This document shows, one piece after another, positions 1-9,143 of a DNA stretch of 64,000 nt. The notes beneath the pieces are model-generated. The model was given only the letters and a program-made list of their open reading frames with translations. It had not been told where the DNA came from and ran no database searches. Position numbers and translations under genes: made by a program. The stretch covers positions 1 to 64,000 of the forward strand of contig NZ_JAVHXT010000007.1 of NCBI RefSeq assembly GCF_031119335.1. The letters are read 5' to 3'. Origin of the DNA: Pedobacter sp. (GTDB lineage: Bacteria > Bacteroidota > Bacteroidia > Sphingobacteriales > Sphingobacteriaceae). The number at the start of each line of letters is the position of its first letter. The first letter of the stretch is position 1.

Positions 1-1231
1 TAACGCCAGAGTTTACTAAGTAAGTTTTAACAGAGTTAGCTCTGTCTTTAGATAACTTCATGTTGTATGCAGCAGTACCTTCACTAGATGCATGACCTGC
101 AACTGTTACTTTACCACCGTTTTCACGCAATACTGAAGATAATTTATCTAAAGTTGGATAAGATTCTGTTTTTAATACTGAGCTATTGAATTCAAAACCG
201 ATAGTTTCGAAACCAGTAACACCTGAATTAGGAGCAGTTACTGCAGCTTGCTCAGGGAATTTGATTGTACGACCTGAACCATCAACTACAGCACCTGGAG
301 CTGAATTAGGTTCTTTGTCAAACATATCAGCTACACCGTCACCATCGCTATCTTTTTTCAAATCATCAACTGATTTTTCAACGTTAGCAACACGGTTTTT
401 CAAAGCCTCAACTTCTTGACGTAATGAAGGATCTTTCAATTCATCATACATCATTGCTAATGGGTTAACCCAATCCAAGTTTGGTTTAGATTTAGAACCT
501 AATGAGAATTCTAAACCAGCTGAAGTATAAGAGAATTTATCTTTAGAACCAGTAGTAGAGTAAACTCCGTTTAAGTTATCACCATCAACAAAGTTCATTG
601 TATAAGCTAAGTTGAAAGATACGCGATCAGAAACTTTGAACTTAATACCAGCACCTACAGGAACGTAAGCTTCTTTGATATATTTTTTGTCTCCATTATC
701 ACCATAAACTTCAGCTAAATTTTTAGGATCAGCACCGTTCAAGGCAGCTCTGTAAGCAGCAACACCGTAACCAGCAGTCACGAAGAAGTTAACAGAGTTC
801 TCACGACGTAAGAAATCTACAGTAGCTACATTTACAACACCTCTTAAGTCTGTTGAGTAAGCAATCTCTGTTTCAAATTCTCTGATACCAGCTTTAGCAC
901 CACCTGGAGCTTTTTCATTGTTGCCAGAAAGCTTTCCACGGAAAACGTTACCTTCTAAACCGAAAGCGTGACCTAATTGCTTGCGTAACGAGATACCGTA
1001 ACCTAAGTTAACGTCCCAGTTAGTGAAGTCGTTTGATCCGCCAGTTACAACAACAGGAGCCAATACACCTGCGTTAACACCTAGTGACCAAGTTCTGTAC
1101 TGTGCTCTACCACCAAATACCTTGGCAGAAGAGTTGGTTGCAGGTGCATCTTGAGCGCTAGCTAGAGAAGAAACTCCTACTAATGCTACTAAAGAAGCTG
1201 CAACGCCCTTTTTTAAAGTAGAATAATTCAT
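1..1231 (-). CDS. OmpA-family outer-membrane porin, 3' end cut by the window
   Basis: The gene reads leftwards from an ATG at 1231 and is still open at base 1, so about 410 residues are visible and the C-terminus is missing. A signal peptide ends near SSLASA. A beta-barrel-like region with alternating aromatic and glycine residues covers roughly residues 27-250. A short coiled-coil linker (LRQEVEALKNRVANVEKSV) and a calcium-binding type motif (DSDGDGVADMFDKEPNS, about residue 291-307) follow, then the start of an OmpA-like peptidoglycan-binding domain (ending with TVAGHASSEGTAAYN and DRANSVKTYLVNSGV). It is likely an abundant outer-membrane protein that anchors the membrane to the wall. A good Bacteroidota promoter lies upstream at 1285-1315. 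The family call is secure; the exact role is not. Confidence 0.9.
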   Translation of the reverse strand, partial: MNYSTLKKGVAASLVALVGVSSLASAQDAPATNSSAKVFGGRAQYRTWSLGVNAGVLAPVVVTGGSNDFTNWDVNLGYGISLRKQLGHAFGLEGNVFRGKLSGNNEKAPGGAKAGIREFETEIAYSTDLRGVVNVATVDFLRRENSVNFFVTAGYGVAAYRAALNGADPKNLAEVYGDNGDKKYIKEAYVPVGAGIKFKVSDRVSFNLAYTMNFVDGDNLNGVYSTTGSKDKFSYTSAGLEFSLGSKSKPNLDWVNPLAMMYDELKDPSLRQEVEALKNRVANVEKSVDDLKKDSDGDGVADMFDKEPNSAPGAVVDGSGRTIKFPEQAAVTAPNSGVTGFETIGFEFNSSVLKTESYPTLDKLSSVLRENGGKVTVAGHASSEGTAAYNMKLSKDRANSVKTYLVNSGV

Positions 1232-1284
1232 AATTTTCTTTTTAAGGTTAAACAAAATATTTTATTGTATAATTTTTTGTCTTA

Positions 1285-1315
1285 CAAAATTAAACAAATT
1301 TTTATAATCTCAAAA
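1285..1315 (-). promoter_or_regulatory. Promoter of the OmpA-family gene
   Basis: On the minus strand a TTTG (-33 type) is followed after 18 nt by TAATTTTG, which fits the Bacteroidota -7 consensus TAnnTTTG. It would give a leader of about 50 nt before the ATG at 1231. The rest of the 281-bp gap up to 1512 is very AT-rich and shows nothing else clear. Confidence 0.6.
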
Positions 1316-1512
1316 CCTTTATACAAACTCCGTTCCAAACAACCATAGTTTTAGTATTTATTCTTAAAACCTATAGTTTTAATCTGAAAATCAACACTTT
1401 GAAACACAACAGTGAGATATTAATATTTAATACAAAATAGGTTAAAGTGCTGTATTGTACAAAACACACTATGTAGTATAAGTCCTAAAATATATACATT
1501 TGCAACAACACA

Positions 1513-2418
1513 TTAAATCCATTTTTCTATAAAACCATACAGGTTAAAACCGTCTTCCAACCTACTCCTACTAATTTCCTTTAACAATTCTCCTTTATCG
1601 ACACCAAACATTCTCCTGGTTTGGATTAGCCTATAGGCATGCTCTGCAAAGAGATAATCTTTAGCCATTCTACTCTTATTAGTTTCTATATTTTCAATCC
1701 ATTCGCAAAGCACATCAACTCCCAACTGTTTATCAGCTACCGTTTTAAATACGGGTGTTTCCTGGTGTTGTTCATCCACCATCTTTTTCAACCTATTTGC
1801 AAAAACATCAGCACCTTCTCTATCTGCCTTGTTGACCACAAAAGCTTGTGCAACTTCCATCAGGCCCGATTTGATATGTTGTATTTCATCTCCGGCTTCG
1901 GGGACCAAAACCAAAATTGTTTGATCGGCTAAACCTGCAACTTCAATTTCAGACTGCCCTACACCAACTGTTTCAATAATGATAAGATCGAAATTAGCTG
2001 ATCTGAGCACATCTGTCATTTCTATAGTTTTTGCTGACATCCCTCCTAGAGAACCTCTTGTAGCAACTGAACGGATGAACACATGTTCATTGTTGAAGTG
2101 TTTAGTCATACGGATTCTATCGCCCAATAGCGAACCAAAATTGAACGGAGAAGTAGGATCTACTGCCAATACAGCAACCTTTTTATTTTTCTTAGAGAAC
2201 TCTGCTATTATGGCATTTACTAAGGTGCTCTTTCCGGCGCCTGGAGGACCAGTAATCCCTATTACAGGAATTTCACTGTTTATATCAAGACTTTTTAACA
2301 AGTCTTCGGCAGGTTGGATATTGTTTTCTACCAAGGTTAATGCCCTAGCTACCGATAGAAAATTACCTGCTTTAATTTCTTTCCTTAATTTCTCGATATC
2401 AATCTTTCTAGAAATCAT
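1513..2418 (-). CDS. meaB: Methylmalonyl-CoA mutase-associated GTPase MeaB (ArgK family)
   Basis: This is a G3E-type P-loop GTPase that protects and reloads the B12-dependent methylmalonyl-CoA mutase. Seen in the protein: Walker A GPPGAGKST at about residue 57-65, VDPTSPF, the switch segment FIRSVATRGSLGGMSAKT, IIETVGVGQSE, and a guanine-specificity motif NKAD. Length is about 301 residues, normal for the family. I chose the ATG at 2418; an in-frame TTG at 2436 would add six residues, but that stretch resembles promoter-like DNA also found before the fucosyltransferase gene. The mutase subunits are not in this window. The gene diverges from the ABC exporter. Confidence 0.93.
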   Translation of the reverse strand: MISRKIDIEKLRKEIKAGNFLSVARALTLVENNIQPAEDLLKSLDINSEIPVIGITGPPGAGKSTLVNAIIAEFSKKNKKVAVLAVDPTSPFNFGSLLGDRIRMTKHFNNEHVFIRSVATRGSLGGMSAKTIEMTDVLRSANFDLIIIETVGVGQSEIEVAGLADQTILVLVPEAGDEIQHIKSGLMEVAQAFVVNKADREGADVFANRLKKMVDEQHQETPVFKTVADKQLGVDVLCEWIENIETNKSRMAKDYLFAEHAYRLIQTRRMFGVDKGELLKEISRSRLEDGFNLYGFIEKWI

Positions 2419-2501
2419 ATTGGCAAATAAACACAATTAATCAGTTATATGTAATAGAATACCTTAATATATTATAATGACAGAAGATTTTTTAAAAACT
2501 G

Positions 2502-2509
2502 TAACTTTG
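2502..2509 (+). promoter_or_regulatory. Candidate -7 element for the ABC exporter
   Basis: TAACTTTG matches the Bacteroidota -7 consensus TAnnTTTG and lies 18 nt before the ATG at 2528. No convincing -33 TTTG is seen at the expected distance. Confidence 0.4.
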
Positions 2510-2527
2510 TTTTCTTATGCATTTTAA

Positions 2528-4360
2528 ATGAAAATATATTTTAGATTATTATCATTCGCCAAACCAATTGAAAAATTTGCGATACCTTATGTCATTGCTA
2601 CGCTATTGTCTGTTTTTTTTGGCACTTTAAATCTAGCACTCTTATCTCCTCTGTTTGAGACATTATTGAAGACAAAGCAATCCGCTATCAGCAGTAATAT
2701 TGATCAAGAAAATTCTTCTAGTTTTGATATTTTGGGAACATTCAGGGAGTTTGTTAACGATTCTATCGATGCTGTTGGCGCAGAAAGAACACTAGTTTAT
2801 GTTTGTATTGTTATTGTTTCTTCTGTTTTACTTTCTAATGTATTCAGGTATCTGTCTCAAAGAATAATGGAAGACCTTAGGGTACACACACTCTTAAATT
2901 TCCGTAGAACAGTATTTAACAACGTGATGAATTTGCACGTAGGGTACTTTAACAATGAACGCAAGGGCGATATTATTTCTAAAGTAGCTTCTGATGTTCA
3001 AGTAGTGCAGTTCACAGTAACCAATACGCTTCAGGTTGTTTTTAAGGAACCACTACAACTCATTTTTTATATCGTAGTTCTGCTTAATATATCCGTTAAA
3101 CTAACTTTGCTTTCATTAATTGTAATTCCTATTGCCGGTTTTATCATTAGTAAAATTGTAAAGCGATTAAAAAGACAAGCCAAAGAAGCTCATGAATCTT
3201 TTGCAAAAATGATTGGATTTTTGGATGAAGCTCTTGGCGGAATTAAGATTATCAAGGCCTTTAATGCCACTGAAAGGACCAAAGAAAAGTTCAATGAAGA
3301 GAATGTTTTTTATTCCAATCTAAACCGAAAAATGGTGCGCCGCCAACAATTGGCTTCGCCTGTTTCAGAATTTCTAGGCGTTTTAATGGTTGCATTTATT
3401 GTATGGTATGGAGGTACATTGATTTTAACTAATGATGAGAACGCTTTGGCTGCGGCTGATTTCATTACCTATATCGGCATTTTCTCTCAAGTAATGCGCC
3501 CAGCAAAAGCAATAGGAAACTCTTTTAGTGGAATCCATTCTGGTATCGCCGCTGGAGAAAGAGTGCTGGACTTGATAGACACCAAACCTGAATTTGCAAA
3601 CAAAACCGAAGCACAACCTTTGGGAAATTTTAGTCAAAGTATCGCCTTACAAAACGTTAGCTTCTCTTACGCGGAAAAGGAAGTACTTAAGAGCATCAAC
3701 ATAGAGATTAAAAAAGGCACAACAGTAGCACTTGTTGGGCCTTCGGGAGGAGGGAAAAGCACACTGATGGATTTACTTCCTCGTTTTCACGACCCCCAAA
3801 ATGGCACTATTAAAATTGATGGGCACGACTATAGAGATTTAACCGTTGAAAGTCTTCGAAGCCAGATGGGCATCGTAAACCAAGAATCGTTTTTGTTTAA
3901 CGACACCATCTTTAACAATATCGCCTATGGCAAGCCCGATGCCACGGAAGAAGAAGTAATTAATGCCGCTAAAATAGCTAACGCCCATGAGTTCATTGTT
4001 AACGCTGAAGACGGTTATCAAACTTTCGTAGGCGACAGGGGTAACAAGTTATCTGGCGGACAAAGACAGCGTGTTTGTATTGCAAGGGCTGTACTTGCTA
4101 ATCCGCCAATTATGTTATTAGACGAAGCTACTTCGGCTTTAGATACAGAATCAGAAAAGTTAGTTCAGCATGCGCTCAATAATTTAATGCAAAACAGAAC
4201 TTCTATTGTAATTGCGCATAGGTTAAGTACTATTCAACATGCAGACACTATTGTTGTAATCGACAAGGGAGAAGTAGTAGAAGAGGGCAGCCATAGTGAG
4301 CTTTTAGCAAAAAAGGGGCTATACCATCGCTTAATTGAAATGCAAACTTTTAGTGAATAA
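2528..4360 (+). CDS. ABC exporter, MsbA-like (fused membrane and ATPase domains)
   Basis: A 610-residue half-transporter: an N-terminal six-helix exporter domain (about residues 1-340) and a C-terminal ATPase. The ATPase shows Walker A GPSGGGKST near residue 404, the signature LSGGQRQR near 508, Walker B IMLLDEATSALD near 527 and an H-loop IVIAHRLST near 563. Such proteins work as homodimers and flip lipids, often lipid A or glycolipids, across the inner membrane. Glycosyltransferases follow directly downstream, which suggests export of a lipid-linked glycan, but general MsbA-type lipid flipping is equally possible. The substrate cannot be read from the sequence. Confidence 0.9.
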   Translation: MKIYFRLLSFAKPIEKFAIPYVIATLLSVFFGTLNLALLSPLFETLLKTKQSAISSNIDQENSSSFDILGTFREFVNDSIDAVGAERTLVYVCIVIVSSVLLSNVFRYLSQRIMEDLRVHTLLNFRRTVFNNVMNLHVGYFNNERKGDIISKVASDVQVVQFTVTNTLQVVFKEPLQLIFYIVVLLNISVKLTLLSLIVIPIAGFIISKIVKRLKRQAKEAHESFAKMIGFLDEALGGIKIIKAFNATERTKEKFNEENVFYSNLNRKMVRRQQLASPVSEFLGVLMVAFIVWYGGTLILTNDENALAAADFITYIGIFSQVMRPAKAIGNSFSGIHSGIAAGERVLDLIDTKPEFANKTEAQPLGNFSQSIALQNVSFSYAEKEVLKSINIEIKKGTTVALVGPSGGGKSTLMDLLPRFHDPQNGTIKIDGHDYRDLTVESLRSQMGIVNQESFLFNDTIFNNIAYGKPDATEEEVINAAKIANAHEFIVNAEDGYQTFVGDRGNKLSGGQRQRVCIARAVLANPPIMLLDEATSALDTESEKLVQHALNNLMQNRTSIVIAHRLSTIQHADTIVVIDKGEVVEEGSHSELLAKKGLYHRLIEMQTFSE

Positions 4361-4570
4361 AAATATTTATACTAATATGATGTAGTAGTAGAAATGTGCT
4401 TCAGTAAACATAGCTTATTTGCTTAATTAGTCTACCGTAAGACTCTAAGACAGTATATTTCCTATTGTTTAAAATGACTCAAAAAAATCACCTCATACTT
4501 GTTCTTAAGGATTTCAACGAAGAATTAATCCTATTTTTAGAGATAACTTTAGCTAAGCATTAAATCAAAA

Positions 4571-5500
4571 GTGAAAAGTATAGAAGACAGCTTTCCTAAC
4601 ACGCCGAAAAAGCCATTAATTTCAGTAGCGCTTTGTACTTATAACGCTGGTGAATATTTAGAGAAACAACTTCTTTCGATTTTTGCACAGACTTATAAAA
4701 ACATCGAAATCGTTGTTGTTGACGACCGCTCCAATGATGGAACCTACGAGTATTTGATAAAATTACAAGAGCAGAATAAACAACTAAAAGTTTTTAGAAA
4801 TGAGTTTAATTTGGGCTTTAATAAAAATTTTGAAAAAGCTATAAGTTTATGTACCGGCGATTTTATTGCAATTAGTGATCAAGATGATATTTGGATTCCA
4901 GAAAAACTGTCGGTGCTAAGTGATAATATTGGTAATAATTGGTTAGCTTTTTCGAATTCAGATTTAATAGATAAAAATGACCAGCCGTTAGGAAAAACGC
5001 TATTAAATATTGATTTCAATATTAGCGAAAGAACTTTCAAAAGTATCATACTAAATAATTATGTAACGGGACACACAACGCTATTCTCAAAAAACTTTGT
5101 AAAATATTTTTCACCAATTCCAGCAGTCGGTTACTACGATTGGTGGATGGGCTTCATAGCGCATTATCACGACAAGATCACTTACGTTAATCGGTGTCTT
5201 ACTTTATATCGCGTACATCATAAATCGGTGATTGGGAGTATTAGCAGCATGGATAAAAAAAAGCTAAAAAAAGCAATTTGTAGCGACCTAACAACTCAAC
5301 TGATATCGTTTAAATCTTATAAAAATCTTACATCAAAAGATCGAGATTTAATCCGAAAAATTGCTACCGCTTATCAGAGACGCTTTAGTTTGTATTTCGT
5401 TTGGATAATTATTTCAAGATATAACAGCTATTTACCTGACCAAAAGCCTAGAAGTCTTTTGGCGAGATTCTTTTACGCCTTAAAATTTAAAGTAAAGTAA
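4571..5500 (+). CDS. Family 2 glycosyltransferase (rhamnosyltransferase-like)
   Basis: A 309-residue cytoplasmic GT-A enzyme. The nucleotide-sugar fold is clear from SVALCTYNAGEYLEKQLLS, VVVDDRSNDGT and ISDQDDIW (the DxD-like metal site), followed by a DWWMGFIAHYHDK segment typical of this subgroup. The start is a GTG at 4571, since no ATG lies between the upstream stop at 4550 and the first conserved strand. Its 3' end overlaps the oppositely oriented glycosyltransferase at 5487-6440 by 14 bp. It probably adds a sugar to a surface polysaccharide or O-antigen; donor and acceptor are unknown. Confidence 0.88.
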   Translation: MKSIEDSFPNTPKKPLISVALCTYNAGEYLEKQLLSIFAQTYKNIEIVVVDDRSNDGTYEYLIKLQEQNKQLKVFRNEFNLGFNKNFEKAISLCTGDFIAISDQDDIWIPEKLSVLSDNIGNNWLAFSNSDLIDKNDQPLGKTLLNIDFNISERTFKSIILNNYVTGHTTLFSKNFVKYFSPIPAVGYYDWWMGFIAHYHDKITYVNRCLTLYRVHHKSVIGSISSMDKKKLKKAICSDLTTQLISFKSYKNLTSKDRDLIRKIATAYQRRFSLYFVWIIISRYNSYLPDQKPRSLLARFFYALKFKVK

Positions 5501-6440
5501 CATTTTTAAGCGATGATTTCTTTCTATACTCATTGATAGCTTTAAAATATCCTCGCAAAAAGTTTTTGAAGCCTATTTTTTTAACTAGCCCCCCAAACGA
5601 GGCAAAATCAAACAAACCGAGGTTACTAATTTCCCTCGCTAATAAGTTTTTAATTTTTTTTGCATTTTGAGCTAGTAATTTCTTTGAATCTTTACGATTT
5701 AATGGTAAGCTATTAATTAAATCTTGTATATATCCTCGCAAGTCTATCTCTAGGCTTAGCATACGAGCTTTGTTCTGGCTCATACTGTTATCGTGCACTC
5801 TAATCATAGCAAAAGCCTCTACATTATCTACAAAAGTAACTTTGCCAACAACAGAGCACCTCAACCAATATTCCCAATCTTCAAGGCTCCTTAACTCTTC
5901 ATTAAAGAATCCCGTTTTATCTATAATGCTTCTCTTTACAAGCGCTGCGTTAACTGGCATAATATTATAGTCAATTAGAGCCTTCCAAGTTGAAAATTTA
6001 TCCCCTACTAGTTTAGGCATCCAATCTCTATTTGTAAGTTCTAATGTTTTGTAAAATGTTTTTGGGTCTTCATTCGAGAAATAAACTGCATTTGTATACG
6101 AAATGTCTAAAGTATGGTCTCTCAAAAAATGCTGTAGTTGAATTTCCAGCTTTCTCTCAGACAAAAGATCATCTGCATCTAGGAACTGTATGAATTGCCC
6201 CTTAGAGTGTCTTAATCCTGTATTTCTTGCGGCAGAAAGCCCTTTATTGTTTTGGTAAATATATTTTATGCGTTTGTCCTTCTCGGCCAAATTCAATACG
6301 ATCTCTTTGGTATTGTCCACCGACCCATCATCCACAACCAATACCTCTATATTGCTGTAGGTCTGCAACGTTACATTTCCTAGCGTATGCGCAATAAACT
6401 TTCCGTAATTAAAACTAGGTATGATTATAGTAATCAACAT
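5487..6440 (-). CDS. Family 2 glycosyltransferase, reverse orientation
   Basis: A 317-residue GT2 enzyme with the core ITIIIPSFNYGKFIAHTL, VLVVDDGSVDNT, NKGLSAARNTGLRHSKGQF and FLDADDLL (DxD site), then LEDWEYWLRC, a conserved acceptor-side motif of the family. The C-terminal third is basic (SKKLLAQNAKKIKNLLA) and may lie against the membrane. It is the only gene of the glycan block on the minus strand, converging on and overlapping the gene at 4571-5500 by 14 bp. Start is an ATG at 6440. Sugar specificity cannot be assigned. Confidence 0.88.
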   Translation of the reverse strand: MLITIIIPSFNYGKFIAHTLGNVTLQTYSNIEVLVVDDGSVDNTKEIVLNLAEKDKRIKYIYQNNKGLSAARNTGLRHSKGQFIQFLDADDLLSERKLEIQLQHFLRDHTLDISYTNAVYFSNEDPKTFYKTLELTNRDWMPKLVGDKFSTWKALIDYNIMPVNAALVKRSIIDKTGFFNEELRSLEDWEYWLRCSVVGKVTFVDNVEAFAMIRVHDNSMSQNKARMLSLEIDLRGYIQDLINSLPLNRKDSKKLLAQNAKKIKNLLAREISNLGLFDFASFGGLVKKIGFKNFLRGYFKAINEYRKKSSLKNVTLL

Positions 6441-6502
6441 TTTGATCTAAAGTTCTATCAAATATTTAAGTTCGTAAATTTATGTGTTTATTTGTAAACA
6501 GT

Positions 6503-7351
6503 ATGAAAATTGTGCGGTTTTTAGGCGGTCTAGGAAATCAGATGTTCCAGTATGCTTTCTACAAGAGTTTAGAATATCAAAATATAAAGGTATATGCAGA
6601 CCTGTCTCATTTTGGCAATTATGACAAACATAACGGGTATGAACTTTCAAGAATTTTTGGAATACGGCTTAAGCATGCGCCAAATCTATTTTTAGAGCTG
6701 TTAAAACCACAACAAGAAAAATGGATTTATAGGAAAGCGAGAAGAGTGCTCGGTTTGAGAAAAAGTTATCAGGAGGAAAAAATAGAATTTTCTTATGATC
6801 CCAATGTCTATTCTAAAGGAAATAATTACTTGTGGGGCTATTGGCAAAACGAAAGCTATTTTAATAATATCAGAGTAAATCTCTTACATGACTTTAATTT
6901 TCCTAAGCCCGAAGACAAGAGAAACGAAAGTGTATTGAAAGACATAATGGACAGTGTTAGTGTAAGTTTGCACGTGAGAAGGGGCGACTATCTAAAGGAC
7001 CAAAATTTAGGCGAAATATGCACCTCCGAATACTATAATTTAGCTATAACCTACATAAAAAACAAAGTAACTGCTCCAAAATTTTATATTTTTTCTGATG
7101 ATATAACTTGGTGTAAAAATCATCTTTCTGATGAAGAAAACATGATATTTGTTGATTGGAATACTGGGATGGATAGTTATAATGACATGTACCTGATGAG
7201 TAATTGCAAACACAATATTATCGCAAATAGCTCCTTTAGTTGGTGGGGCGCATGGCTTAACAGCAACCCTACTAAAATTGTAATAAGCCCGTCTCAATGG
7301 ATAAAGAATTCTGAGCTTACCTTATCATTAAATGATTGGATAAAACTATAA
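6503..7351 (+). CDS. Family 11 glycosyltransferase (alpha-1,2-fucosyltransferase type)
   Basis: The protein starts MKIVRFLGGLGNQMFQYAFY, the classic N-terminus of GT11, and carries the HVRRGDY motif near residue 157 that binds GDP-fucose, plus SFSWWGAWLN and PSQWIKN near the end. Family members transfer fucose from GDP-fucose in alpha-1,2 linkage to galactose or related sugars, so the product of this block may be fucosylated. I prefer the ATG at 6503. An in-frame ATG at 6482 would add seven residues not seen in the family and lies in promoter-like sequence. The next glycosyltransferase starts 2 nt after its stop. Confidence 0.9.
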   Translation: MKIVRFLGGLGNQMFQYAFYKSLEYQNIKVYADLSHFGNYDKHNGYELSRIFGIRLKHAPNLFLELLKPQQEKWIYRKARRVLGLRKSYQEEKIEFSYDPNVYSKGNNYLWGYWQNESYFNNIRVNLLHDFNFPKPEDKRNESVLKDIMDSVSVSLHVRRGDYLKDQNLGEICTSEYYNLAITYIKNKVTAPKFYIFSDDITWCKNHLSDEENMIFVDWNTGMDSYNDMYLMSNCKHNIIANSSFSWWGAWLNSNPTKIVISPSQWIKNSELTLSLNDWIKL

Positions 7352-7353
7352 AA

Positions 7354-8361
7354 ATGCCAGAAGTATCAGTATTTATAGCAGCTTATAATGCCGAGAGATA
7401 TTTGGCCGAAGCGATCATTAGTATTCTTAGGCAAACCTTTACTGATTTTGAAATCATTATTGTTAATGATGGATCCACGGATCAAACTAGCAAAGTAGTA
7501 CAGAAATTTTCTGATAACAGAATTCGTTATTATGAGAATGAAAAAAACATGGGGCTAGTATTTACCCGAAATAGATTAAAAACACTTGCTGAAGGCAAAT
7601 ATATTGCCATATTAGATAGTGACGATATTGCTCACATCGATAGAATTAAGTTGCAACACGATTATCTGTCAGCAAATCCTGATGTTGTTTTATGTGGCGG
7701 TCATGGGCGGCAAATCGATGAAAATGGCAATTTTGAAGGAAAACTCATTGAAGTGATTAGCGGGGTAGACCTAGGCCCGTACTTGTTACTTAGAAATCCG
7801 TTTATAAATTCATCCACCATGTTTAGACGGGATACCTTTATGTCGATTGGGGGTTATAGAGATTTCCCTATAGCCGAAGATTACGACTGTTTTGTAAGAA
7901 TGTCGGAAATGGGAGTGGTAACTAATTTAGACAGCATTCTGGTTGATTATCGTATTCATGGAACTAATACCACTACGATTTACGCTGACAATCTGGTTGT
8001 CTACCAAAAAAGAGTGATCGAATATATACTGTCGTCTATTGGACTTACAGAAATAGAGACAAAAACAAATCTATATTACGAGATTTTTTCTAATCAATTA
8101 TCTCAAGCCAATCTGGAATATTATAATCGGTTGCTAGCCGAAATTAAATCAGCCAATGATAAAATCAAAAAATACCACATCCAAGAATTTAAAGATATCT
8201 TACATCGCTTATGGTATTCCATCGTCATGGATCAAAATATTAAAGTAAACGCCCTAAAAGTTTTTATGGCGTCCGAAGTTTTCAATTTAAACTCTTTTAC
8301 AGCTAAACAATTTAGAAAAGTATTTAAAAAATCGGTAAAACACATTTTTAATTATGCTTAA
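7354..8361 (+). CDS. Family 2 glycosyltransferase
   Basis: About 335 residues. The GT-A core is clear: VSVFIAAYNAERYLAEAI, IIVNDGSTDQT, FTRNRLKTLAEGKYIAILD and SDDIAHIDR, followed by FINSSTMFRRDTF and AEDYDCFVRM. The ATG at 7354 lies 2 nt after the fucosyltransferase stop; an in-frame TTG at 7336 would overlap the previous gene and is less likely. The C-terminal part is helical, without clear membrane segments. The 3' end overlaps the DUF268 gene by 8 nt, so the two are probably co-translated. Substrate unknown. Confidence 0.88.
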   Translation: MPEVSVFIAAYNAERYLAEAIISILRQTFTDFEIIIVNDGSTDQTSKVVQKFSDNRIRYYENEKNMGLVFTRNRLKTLAEGKYIAILDSDDIAHIDRIKLQHDYLSANPDVVLCGGHGRQIDENGNFEGKLIEVISGVDLGPYLLLRNPFINSSTMFRRDTFMSIGGYRDFPIAEDYDCFVRMSEMGVVTNLDSILVDYRIHGTNTTTIYADNLVVYQKRVIEYILSSIGLTEIETKTNLYYEIFSNQLSQANLEYYNRLLAEIKSANDKIKKYHIQEFKDILHRLWYSIVMDQNIKVNALKVFMASEVFNLNSFTAKQFRKVFKKSVKHIFNYA

Positions 8362-9094
8362 AAAAATAAAAAACTTTTTTAAACACTCGAAATCAGCATC
8401 AAAACTTTTTATAAAACAATTTAAGATTTTAAAGGAGCAAGAGAAATCAACCCTAAAAAGGTTTGATCTAAATGAAGTTGATTTGTACCCATGTTTAGAT
8501 GATGCAACATCTAATACTGGTTTCGATAGACATTATATTTACCACCCGGCTTGGGCCACTAGGATAGTTAAGTCTTACAATCCGGACAAACATATTGACA
8601 TCTCTTCTACGTTACATTTTTGTTCTATTTTATCGGCATTTATTCCAGTTGAATTTTATGATTATAGGCCCGCGAATCTTTCACTGCCTAACTTAAAATC
8701 TTTGCCAGGGGATTTATTAAATCTTCCTTTTCCGGATAGAAGCGTGGCATCTATCTCATGTATGCACACGGTTGAGCATGTTGGCCTAGGAAGGTACAAT
8801 GAGCCTCTGGATTATGATGGCGATTTAAAAGCTATAGCTGAACTGAAACGAGTGTTAGTCGAAGGAGGAAATTTATTATTCGTTGTTCCCTTGGGAAATC
8901 AAAGCAAGATAATGTTTAATGCTCATAGAATATATACGAAAGAAAGTGTATTGTCTTTGTTTGCCGACCTAACCCTCCAAGAGTTTACTCTTATTCCCGA
9001 GGATGAAAAAGATGGCGGCCTAATAGCAGACCCAAGCGAAGGCTTATTGGAAAAACAGGCGTACGGATGCGGTTGTTTTTGGTTTAAAAAATAA
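8354..9094 (+). CDS. DUF268 protein, class I SAM-methyltransferase-like
   Basis: A 246-residue protein with a very basic N-terminus (LKKIKNFFKHSKSASK) and a region matching my memory of the DUF268 family: HIDISSTLHFCSILSAF, FYDYRPANL, PFPDRSVASISCMHTVEHVG, ELKRVLVEGGNLLFVVPLG and FNAHRIYT. The order of strands and the LPF-D-SV-S-HTVEH segment resemble a class I methyltransferase of the UbiE/Methyltransf_11 type, although the glycine loop is weak. DUF268 genes often sit in polysaccharide loci, so it may methylate or cap the glycan made by the neighbouring transferases; that role is inferred. It is the last gene of the run and ends at a strong hairpin (9093-9120). Confidence 0.78.
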   Translation: MLKKIKNFFKHSKSASKLFIKQFKILKEQEKSTLKRFDLNEVDLYPCLDDATSNTGFDRHYIYHPAWATRIVKSYNPDKHIDISSTLHFCSILSAFIPVEFYDYRPANLSLPNLKSLPGDLLNLPFPDRSVASISCMHTVEHVGLGRYNEPLDYDGDLKAIAELKRVLVEGGNLLFVVPLGNQSKIMFNAHRIYTKESVLSLFADLTLQEFTLIPEDEKDGGLIADPSEGLLEKQAYGCGCFWFKK

Positions 9095-9120
9095 AAGGAG
9101 CGACTGCCCGCTCCTTTTTT
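9093..9120 (+). terminator. Hairpin terminator between the glycan block and infB
   Basis: Arms AAAAGGAGC and GCTCCTTTT enclose an 8-nt loop and end in a run of T. It closes the DUF268 gene. With T-rich flanks on both sides it can also stop infB transcription from the other strand (infB ends at 9144). Confidence 0.85.
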
Positions 9121-9143
9121 ATATCAATTAAACGCAAGCAAGC

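Noticed and set aside
4474-4563. 29-codon frame with ATG just before the glycosyltransferase at 4571
   Set aside because: The product (MTQKNHLILVLKD...) matches no family I know and has no promoter or conserved feature; length is within chance for AT-rich DNA.
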